From an uncultured Verrucomicrobiota bacterium (GTDB taxonomy: Bacteria; Verrucomicrobiota; Kiritimatiellia; RFP12; UBA1067): 5,038 nt of DNA. The notes under the pieces were generated by a model. That model did no database searches, was not told where the DNA came from, and was given only the letters and a program-made list of their open reading frames with translations. Positions 1 to 4,251 of the stretch are shown here, one piece after another. Location of the stretch: NCBI GenBank assembly GCA_937901395.1, contig CALCDB010000153.1, positions 1 through 5,038 on the forward strand, in the 5' to 3' direction. Numbering within the stretch: the stretch's first letter is position 1; the number at the start of each line of letters is the position of its first letter. The translations under genes and the position numbers were made by a program.

Positions 1-972
1 CTCCTGCTTGTAGCTCGCCTCGTGCTCCTCGTCGACGACGATGAGTCCGAGGTTCCGCACGGGCGCCCACACCGCGGAACGCGGGCCGATCACCACCCGC
101 GCCTCGCCGGCGCGAATGCGATGCCACTCGTCATAGCGCTCGCCATCCGACAACGCCGAATGCAAAACCGCTACCTCCGCCCCAAAGCGCGAGGCGAAGC
201 GCTGCACCGTCTGCGGCGTAAGCGAGATTTCGGGAACCATCACGATCGCCCCGCGTCCAGCCGAGAGTTCCGCCGCGATCGCCTGCAGATATACTTCGGT
301 CTTGCCAGAGCCAGTTACCCCGAATAGCAGCACCGGGTTGCTGAATTCATCATCGGCGATCATCGCCAATGCCGCGCGCTGTTCCGCATTCAGCGGCAAC
401 GGGCGCGTGGGCAGAACGCGATGCCCCGCGAGCGGATCTCGACGCTTCTCGCGTATCGCCATGCGAACCAAGCCCAACGCGCCAAGCTGACGAATCGTGG
501 TCGGCGTGGTCTGCAATTCGCGACATAGCTGACTCATCCAACCGCCGCCCAAGCGCACGATCTGATCATACAGCCAACTCTGTCGCTTCGTGAGCTTTAC
601 CGGCACCGGCGACATCGCGGGAGCGATGAACATCAATTCGCGCGGGTGGATGTTGCGCTTCAATACCGCCGCCGGCAACGCCGCCTTCAGCATGCTCTCG
701 AGCGGCGACAACGTATAGGCGGAAAGGCGCCTCACCAACATCAATAACGCCGAACTGAAAAACGGCGCCTCGTCCACAATCTCGATTATCGGCTTTACCT
801 TGACGCCGTCTGGCGCCGACTCGGTTAGCTCGATCGCGAAGCCACGCGCCTGACGATGACCAAATGGAACAGAAAGAAGCTGACCTATGGCCAGCTTCCT
901 TTGGAGCGCTTCCGGAACTTCGTAGGTGAAGAGCCGATTCAGCGCGAGGTCAATAGCGACCTTTACAAACAC
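1..972 (-). CDS. priA: Replication-restart helicase PriA (primosomal protein N'), 3'-partial
   Basis: PriA recognises stalled or collapsed replication forks, unwinds DNA 3' to 5', and starts reloading of the replicative helicase. The first 324 codons are visible, running off the window. Residues 1-105 are the 3'-DNA-binding domain (VKVAIDLALNRLFTYEVP, then QLLSVPFGHRQARGFAIEL). About 110-180 is the winged-helix region. The helicase core begins near 190 with Walker A GVTGSGKT (218-225), PEISLTPQ (247-254), the PriA-typical HSALSDGERYDEW (271-283), GPRSA (296-300) and the DEEH box (314-317), followed by EASYKQE. The zinc-binding cysteines and later helicase motifs would lie outside the window. 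The start is the GTG at 972, just 1 nt after the prepilin stop, since the N-terminal strand begins immediately. Only a weak purine tract precedes it. No promoter of its own is seen, so it is presumably transcribed with the prepilin gene. Confidence 0.95.
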   Translation of the reverse strand, partial: MFVKVAIDLALNRLFTYEVPEALQRKLAIGQLLSVPFGHRQARGFAIELTESAPDGVKVKPIIEIVDEAPFFSSALLMLVRRLSAYTLSPLESMLKAALPAAVLKRNIHPRELMFIAPAMSPVPVKLTKRQSWLYDQIVRLGGGWMSQLCRELQTTPTTIRQLGALGLVRMAIREKRRDPLAGHRVLPTRPLPLNAEQRAALAMIADDEFSNPVLLFGVTGSGKTEVYLQAIAAELSAGRGAIVMVPEISLTPQTVQRFASRFGAEVAVLHSALSDGERYDEWHRIRAGEARVVIGPRSAVWAPVRNLGLIVVDEEHEASYKQE

Positions 973-973
973 C

Positions 974-1708
974 TTAGTTCGTCTTCGATGGCTCGATGTA
1001 TTCGATTTCCGAATTCTCAGAGAACGTAATCGTCTGCTTCTCGTAGATATCCGAAAGCGTCGCGTAACGGCCCTTGTAAACCTTGCCCGCGCCGCCCTTG
1101 TGGATGATTACCGCCGCCTTGTTGCCGAATGGAGTGGAGAAATCCTTACCCATCGTAAGAACCTTGGTATCCGAAAGCGTTTCCGTGGTGCCGTTCTTCG
1201 CGAAGCGGCTGGTATCGAGGTTGCGGGTAACCAGAACCGGCAACACATCGGGCATATCGTCCGTAATATCGGTCGCTACCTTCCAAGCGATGCAGCCCTT
1301 GAGCGACTTGTTGCCCTTGTAGGTAGGAACGCCATTGCCCGAGAGGAACTTGATATCCACATCTACATACGGATTCCACTCCGCGGTTCCGTAGTTCTGC
1401 ATATCGAACAGATCCTCGAAATACTTATCGGCGTCGGAATACTTCTGGTTGGCGATATCATCGCCCTGGGTTCCCGTAACATCGCCCTTGTTCTTCGGCC
1501 ACACCGATTCACGCCCGTGATTCACGCGGTCGGTATTCGCCTGGGTGATTCCGGTGAAGAGATTCTTGCCGTTCATGGACATCGCCGAAGTCTGCGCGGC
1601 GAGCAAGGCGGATGCAATCGCCGGGAACAGAGCCGCCATCAACGTTCCAAGAATGCCAATTACCACGAGTAACTCTACGAGTGTAAAACCTTTGCTTTTC
1701 TTATTCAT
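974..1708 (-). CDS. Type IV pilin-like / pseudopilin protein with prepilin N-terminus
   Basis: This 244-residue protein has a classic type III signal: a short basic leader MNKKSKG cut by prepilin peptidase after G7. F8 becomes the N-methylated first residue, and E12 is the conserved Glu at mature position 5 (GFTLVELLVVIGILGTLMAALFP). Residues 8-30 form the hydrophobic helix that anchors the subunit and packs in the pilus or pseudopilus core. The remaining roughly 210 residues are a polar globular domain with a single Cys (C139). The stretch TDITDDMPDVLPVLVTRN (147-163) resembles proteins annotated as 'type II secretion system protein' in Lentisphaerae, Kiritimatiellota and Verrucomicrobia. 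The H-x9-DG mark of planctomycete homologues is absent. No pilus or secretion gene is nearby. It has its own predicted promoter and a strong ribosome binding site, consistent with high expression. Whether it is a major pilin, minor pseudopilin or other surface protein cannot be told from sequence. Confidence 0.9.
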   Translation of the reverse strand: MNKKSKGFTLVELLVVIGILGTLMAALFPAIASALLAAQTSAMSMNGKNLFTGITQANTDRVNHGRESVWPKNKGDVTGTQGDDIANQKYSDADKYFEDLFDMQNYGTAEWNPYVDVDIKFLSGNGVPTYKGNKSLKGCIAWKVATDITDDMPDVLPVLVTRNLDTSRFAKNGTTETLSDTKVLTMGKDFSTPFGNKAAVIIHKGGAGKVYKGRYATLSDIYEKQTITFSENSEIEYIEPSKTN

Positions 1709-1714
1709 ATATTT

Positions 1715-1721
1715 ACCTCCC
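1715..1721 (-). promoter_or_regulatory. Strong ribosome binding site of the prepilin gene
   Basis: GGGAGGT on the minus strand, 6 nt before the ATG at 1708, is an almost ideal Shine-Dalgarno. It fixes the start and suggests efficient translation. Confidence 0.8.
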
Positions 1722-1740
1722 TTTATGTTAAGGTGATTGT

Positions 1741-1769
1741 ATTATCTCATAAATTTCAGTTTCGTTCAA
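1741..1769 (-). promoter_or_regulatory. Predicted promoter for the prepilin gene
   Basis: On the minus strand TTGAAC (1769-1764, 4 of 6) stands exactly 17 nt before GATAAT (1746-1741, 5 of 6). The -10 is preceded by TGA, an extended -10 as in the promoter at 2785. Transcription would start near 1734, giving a short leader of about 26 nt. The -35 lies within the last codons of pgsA. No terminator separates pgsA from this site, so some read-through from pgsA is also expected. Confidence 0.65.
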
Positions 1770-2388
1770 GTGCCTTTTTCAAATACGGCGAATACGCCTT
1801 GGTGTACGTAAACAAGCTCCAGAGGGTAAGCACCGTCAGTATCGCCTCCACGAAATAGCAGCTCCAAAGCCATGCCACCCGCCAATTCTCGGGCAGGGCG
1901 GAATGTGCGCAACAATAGAAATACACCCAACCCGCGCCGGGAAACGACAACGCCGTGCGCACCTTGCCGAGCCACATCGCCGCCACATCCGCCCCATACA
2001 TCGCACCGACCGAACGGATGAACGTCACCCACGTATCCCGCAATAGATACAAGATCGTGAAAGATAGCATCACCAAAGCGTGAGCTTCGTTTTCACGTTG
2101 GTGAACCAATATCCATATCAACGCCGGAAACGCCACCAGATAGAATATCTTATCCATTAGCGGATCCGCCATCTTACCGAGCGTCGATACCACCTTCCAC
2201 TTGCGCGCGAGGTAGCCATCGAATAAATCCGTGAAGCCAGAAAGCGACAACATCACGCACGCGAAAAACGCAAGCCAAAAGCCCCCCTTGTATTCCTGCA
2301 CGACGGCCAATGCCAACCATGCAAGAATCAACGGAACCCGCGCAAATGTCAAAGCATTAACTAACCTTGATCTACCGCCATCCGTCAC
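1756..2388 (-). CDS. pgsA: CDP-alcohol phosphatidyltransferase, probably phosphatidylglycerophosphate synthase
   Basis: This roughly 210-residue integral membrane enzyme belongs to the CDP-alcohol phosphatidyltransferase family, which moves a phosphatidyl group from CDP-diacylglycerol to an alcohol. The complete family signature D-x2-DG-x2-AR-x8-G-x3-D-x3-D is visible as D54-LF-D57-G-YL-AR through G71 to D75 and D79 (TDLFDGYLARKW... GKMADPLMDK). These residues bind metal and the CDP head group. It starts with LVNALTFARVPLIL, as PgsA proteins do, and has several hydrophobic helices (about residues 18-32, 36-52, 85-98, 105-118, and two near the C-terminus). The segment AAMWLGKVRTALSF also resembles PgsA, so glycerol-3-phosphate is the likely acceptor, though other family members cannot be excluded. 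The start is the GTG at 2388; a TTG at 2412 would add 8 residues and overlap the upstream gene. The 3' end carries the -35 of the pilin promoter. Confidence 0.85.
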   Translation of the reverse strand: MTDGGRSRLVNALTFARVPLILAWLALAVVQEYKGGFWLAFFACVMLSLSGFTDLFDGYLARKWKVVSTLGKMADPLMDKIFYLVAFPALIWILVHQRENEAHALVMLSFTILYLLRDTWVTFIRSVGAMYGADVAAMWLGKVRTALSFPGAGWVYFYCCAHSALPENWRVAWLWSCYFVEAILTVLTLWSLFTYTKAYSPYLKKALERN

Positions 2389-2392
2389 GACT

Positions 2393-2758
2393 TTACTCCA
2401 AACCCTCCGCAATGACGGATTGCATCACGCCAAGCGTCTCCTGCAACTGAACGAGCTTCGCCTTCAAGGAGGAAATCTGCAACTCGGCCTTCTGGAAATT
2501 GCGACGAGTGGCGAACAACTGCTTCAATATCTCGCCTGGATCCAAATCAAGATCGTTAAGCTGCATGCCATCGGGAATTGGAACCAATACCGTCGCTCCG
2601 CAATCAGTGCACGTGATCTGCAGTCCGGCGCCACGATAATCGATTACGAGACTCTTGCCGCATTTGGGACAATCAAAGACGATGTCGGTATCGCGAATTT
2701 CCTCTTCTTCGGAATTCATACGAACTTGAAGATCTTCGTTTTCCTGTGAATCTGCCAT
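2393..2758 (-). CDS. Zinc-ribbon and coiled-coil protein of unknown function
   Basis: I do not recognise a named family for this acidic 121-residue soluble protein. It has three parts. Residues 1-25 are a polar, Glu-rich and probably disordered tail. Residues 28-62 form a zinc ribbon with two CxxC knuckles, C30-P-K-C33 and C50-T-D-C53, which should bind one zinc ion. Residues 76-119 are a predicted amphipathic helix or coiled coil with Leu/Ile repeats (ILKQLF, LQISSLKAKLVQLQETLGVM). Such ribbons may contact nucleic acid or protein, and the helix suggests oligomerisation, but function cannot be assigned. The ATG at 2758 follows an excellent Shine-Dalgarno (AGAGGAGGT, 2773-2765). It is the first gene after a predicted promoter, and its stop lies 4 nt before the pgsA start, so the two are likely translated from one message. 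The clean codon structure and regulatory sites support a real gene. Confidence 0.88.
   Translation of the reverse strand: MADSQENEDLQVRMNSEEEEIRDTDIVFDCPKCGKSLVIDYRGAGLQITCTDCGATVLVPIPDGMQLNDLDLDPGEILKQLFATRRNFQKAELQISSLKAKLVQLQETLGVMQSVIAEGLE
2396..2399 (-). promoter_or_regulatory. Ribosome binding site that decides the pgsA start
   Basis: GGAG on the minus strand, formed by the last codons of the zinc-ribbon gene, stands 7 nt before a GTG at 2388. The longer in-frame TTG at 2412 has no Shine-Dalgarno near it. This supports GTG 2388 as the start and coupling to the upstream gene, whose TAA (2395-2393) lies between. Confidence 0.6.
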
Positions 2759-2784
2759 AGTGTTACCTCCTCTAAGTGGAAGTC

Positions 2785-2813
2785 ATTATATCAAAAAAAA
2801 ACGACCGCGACAA
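2785..2813 (-). promoter_or_regulatory. Predicted promoter for zinc-ribbon gene and pgsA, inside the terminator
   Basis: On the minus strand TTGTCG (2813-2808, 4 of 6) stands 17 nt before a perfect TATAAT (2790-2785). The -10 is preceded by TGA, giving an extended TGn-TATAAT element. Transcription would start near 2778, leaving a leader of about 20 nt that contains the ribosome binding site AGAGGAGGT. The -35 lies in the loop and right arm of the rplT terminator, and the spacer holds its T-run. The perfect extended -10 makes this the best-looking promoter in the window. Confidence 0.7.
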
Positions 2814-2825
2814 CAAGTCGCGGCC
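2793..2825 (-). terminator. Intrinsic terminator after rplT
   Basis: On the minus strand GGCCGCGAC (2825-2817), the loop TTGTT and GTCGCGGTC (2811-2803) form a 9-bp GC-rich stem with one G-T wobble. One G and then nine consecutive T residues (2801-2793) follow. This is a textbook Rho-independent terminator 28 nt after the rplT stop. Its right arm and T-run double as the -35 and spacer of the next promoter. Confidence 0.92.
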
Positions 2826-2853
2826 ATTTTCGGCAATTCGCCAGTTTCTTAGC

Positions 2854-3201
2854 TTACGCATTCTTGGCGATTTCCACAATCGTCTTGAAGCCCGCCGGAT
2901 CGTTAATCGCGATCTCGGAGAGCATCTTGCGGTTGAGAATCACGCCCGCCTTGATGAGCCCGGCCGTCAACTTGGAATAGCTGATGCCTTCCTGACGAGC
3001 CGCGGCGTTGATACGCGCAATCCAAAGCTGACGAAAATCACGCTTCTTCAACTTGCGGTGCGCGGTAGAAAGCCGCATCGCGCGATCCACCGCCTCGGTG
3101 GCGGTACGGAACAATTTGGAACGAGCGCCATAAAAACCCTTGGCGAGTTCGAGACGCGCACGACGACGCGCGCGGGAAGCTGGAGCATTAGTAACACGCA
3201 T
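2854..3201 (-). CDS. rplT: 50S ribosomal protein L20
   Basis: This 115-residue basic protein is L20, which binds 23S rRNA directly, is needed early in large-subunit assembly, and in several bacteria represses its own operon at translation. The N-terminal extension is Arg/Lys-rich (RARRRARLELAKGFYGARSK). The globular domain carries the family signature KKRDFRQLWIARINAAARQ at residues 52-70, then SYSKLTAGLIKAGVILNRKMLSEIA (74-98). The length is close to the usual 117-119, with a shortened N-terminus (MRVTNAPASR). The ATG at 3201 is preceded by AAAAGGAG with a 9-nt spacing, a good ribosome binding site. A strong intrinsic terminator begins 28 nt after the TAA stop, so the transcription unit ends here. 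Confidence 0.97.
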   Translation of the reverse strand: MRVTNAPASRARRRARLELAKGFYGARSKLFRTATEAVDRAMRLSTAHRKLKKRDFRQLWIARINAAARQEGISYSKLTAGLIKAGVILNRKMLSEIAINDPAGFKTIVEIAKNA

Positions 3202-3221
3202 GGAAATTCACTCCTTTTCTA

Positions 3222-3422
3222 TTAGCGACCCTGAAGCGCACGCGCATAGGTCTTGTTGATTTTAAGCGAAGCCATCGCCGTACGTCCGCAAAGATCGTTC
3301 TTACGATTGCGCTTCTTACCATTGTTGAGGTGGGCATGACCACCCTGCGACCGCATCACCTTGCCGGTTGCGGATAACTTCATGCGCTTCGTGGCGCACT
3401 TCTTCGTCTTCATCTTAGGCAT
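3222..3422 (-). CDS. rpmI: 50S ribosomal protein L35
   Basis: This 66-residue, highly basic protein is the large-subunit ribosomal protein L35. It opens with the family signature MPKMKTKKCATKRMKLSATGK and continues with the basic RNA-contact stretch GGHAHLNNGKKRNRKND. The length matches the family norm of about 65. The ATG at 3422 is chosen over the in-frame ATG at 3461 because L35 proteins begin at MPKMKT and because a purine-rich AGGAAAG lies at the right distance upstream; the 13 extra residues of the longer frame are leader sequence. It is followed after 20 nt by rplT in the classic rpmI-rplT order. In many bacteria infC (IF3) precedes the pair, but here a PHP gene does. It probably has its own promoter at 3518-3489. 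Confidence 0.96.
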   Translation of the reverse strand: MPKMKTKKCATKRMKLSATGKVMRSQGGHAHLNNGKKRNRKNDLCGRTAMASLKINKTYARALQGR

Positions 3423-3448
3423 TTTACTTTCCTTTCTTTCCTTACCGT

Positions 3449-3468
3449 TCGGGCAGCCCATAGCCCGA
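3449..3468 (-). promoter_or_regulatory. Candidate leader hairpin upstream of rpmI
   Basis: In the predicted rpmI leader RNA, TCGGGC (3468-3463) can pair with GCCCGA (3454-3449) around an 8-nt loop, giving a 6-bp stem that ends about 26 nt before the start codon. In other bacteria L20 represses its own operon by binding leader RNA that mimics its 23S rRNA site. This stem is far shorter than the described L20 leaders, so an autoregulatory role is only a possibility. No T-run follows, so it is not an attenuator of the usual type. Confidence 0.3.
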
Positions 3469-3488
3469 TCCAGATGGAATGTTTGCGT

Positions 3489-3518
3489 AGTATATCTAAT
3501 TTACGCCCTTGAAGTCAA
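3489..3518 (-). promoter_or_regulatory. Predicted sigma-70-type promoter for rpmI-rplT
   Basis: Reading the minus strand, TTGACT (3518-3513, 5 of 6 to consensus) is followed by an 18-nt spacer and TATACT (3494-3489, 5 of 6). Transcription would start near 3482 and give a leader of about 60 nt before rpmI. The -35 lies inside the last codons of the PHP gene and inside a perfect palindrome listed separately. This was found by eye; the match and the position ahead of ribosomal protein genes make it credible, but there is no experimental support. Confidence 0.6.
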
Positions 3519-4232
3519 GGGGGTAAAGCGCTCGAATTCGCAATCCAATGCGTCCGCCGAATGCGCATCGGAACTTACGATGAACTTTACGCCCAGCGTC
3601 GTGAGTAGCTCGCGAAACTCCTTCGCCGGGTAAGCATCGTCAAGCCAGCCGCGCGAAATCGCGCCGGTATTGATCTCCACGATCTTGCCGGAATCGGCTA
3701 TCGCCTGCGCCAAACGCGCTACCTCTTCGCGATACCAAGATGCGCCCTCGTCGAAATATGGCGCCTTCGCGTTGAACTTGCGAATTAGGTCGGGGTGGGC
3801 CATTATGTCGAAGTCGAAAGCTTTAAGCATCTCGCGCTCTGCGGCGAAATACGCCTTGATGAACCGCTCCGCGCTGCCGCCGAAATGAGCAGCAATCCCC
3901 TCGCGCAAAGATTCCGGCGACATATCCACCGCTACTCGTGCGCCATCTTCCGCCCGCACATAATGAACCGCGCCAATCACATATTCGTAGCCATCGCGAC
4001 GAAAGCCCAGCGAATATTCCGCCTCCACTCCGCAACGAACCTCAAGCCGACCTGCGTACTTCGCCTTGAGCGCGTATATTTCGGCACGATACGCCGCTGG
4101 ATCCTCGAGCATATCAGAATGAGAGGAGAATCCGAGAACGTCGAATCTCCTCTCAATCGCCGCCACGATCATCTCTTCGGGGGTATTCACCCCGTCACAC
4201 CATGTCGTGTGCGTATGTAAATTCGCCTTCAT
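3501..4232 (-). CDS. PHP-domain phosphoesterase, histidinol-phosphatase-like
   Basis: This is a 243-residue protein of the polymerase and histidinol phosphatase (PHP) superfamily, soluble and without signal peptide or membrane segment. PHP proteins hold a cluster of metal ions with His, Asp and Glu residues and hydrolyse phosphate esters. The expected ligands are all visible: H6-T-H8 with D13-G (LHTHTTWCDG), H38 (SSHSD), E70 (GVEAE), H90 (GAVHY), H146 (MAHPD), and D222-A-H224 (SSDAH) near the C-terminus. Length and motif order fit the HisK/HisJ type histidinol-phosphatase, which removes phosphate from L-histidinol phosphate in histidine synthesis. No other his gene is in the window, so the substrate is not settled and I give no symbol. 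The ATG at 4232 is required because the first metal ligands start at residue 6. The upstream 19 nt after tsf contain no recognisable Shine-Dalgarno, suggesting coupling to tsf or inefficient initiation. The 3' end carries the -35 of the rpmI promoter. Confidence 0.9.
   Translation of the reverse strand: MKANLHTHTTWCDGVNTPEEMIVAAIERRFDVLGFSSHSDMLEDPAAYRAEIYALKAKYAGRLEVRCGVEAEYSLGFRRDGYEYVIGAVHYVRAEDGARVAVDMSPESLREGIAAHFGGSAERFIKAYFAAEREMLKAFDFDIMAHPDLIRKFNAKAPYFDEGASWYREEVARLAQAIADSGKIVEINTGAISRGWLDDAYPAKEFRELLTTLGVKFIVSSDAHSADALDCEFERFTPLTSRA
3506..3521. repeat. Perfect 16-bp palindrome over the rpmI -35
   Basis: The sequence CCCTTGA-CT-TCAAGGG (minus strand) has two perfect 7-bp arms around a 2-bp centre. 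It covers the -35 of the predicted rpmI promoter and the codons for the last residues of the PHP protein. It may be an operator for a dimeric regulator, the core of a weak hairpin behind the PHP gene, or chance. It is not followed by a T-run, so it is not a convincing terminator. Confidence 0.5.
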
Positions 4233-4251
4233 ACAAGGCGCAAGCGATATG

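Noticed and set aside
926..1672. A 248-codon open frame on the plus strand, antisense to the prepilin gene
   Set aside because: It almost exactly mirrors the prepilin gene, has no good ribosome binding site or recognisable domain, and its Arg/Leu/Ile-rich composition is what complementary reading of C-ending codons gives.
2389..2412. A TTG start for pgsA overlapping the zinc-ribbon gene by 20 nt
   Set aside because: It has no Shine-Dalgarno and adds only 8 residues before the PgsA-like N-terminus; the GTG at 2388 has GGAG 7 nt upstream.
2231..2749. A 172-codon plus-strand open frame across pgsA and the zinc-ribbon gene
   Set aside because: It spans the antisense of two well-supported genes and the junction between them, with no motif or ribosome binding site of its own.
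3423..3461. A 13-residue N-terminal extension of L35 from an upstream ATG
   Set aside because: L35 proteins start at MPKMKT, the internal ATG has a suitable Shine-Dalgarno, and the extension overlaps the candidate leader hairpin.
3795..4220. A 141-codon plus-strand open frame opposite the PHP gene
   Set aside because: It is a shadow of the PHP gene, whose metal ligands are complete; the antisense product shows no family features.
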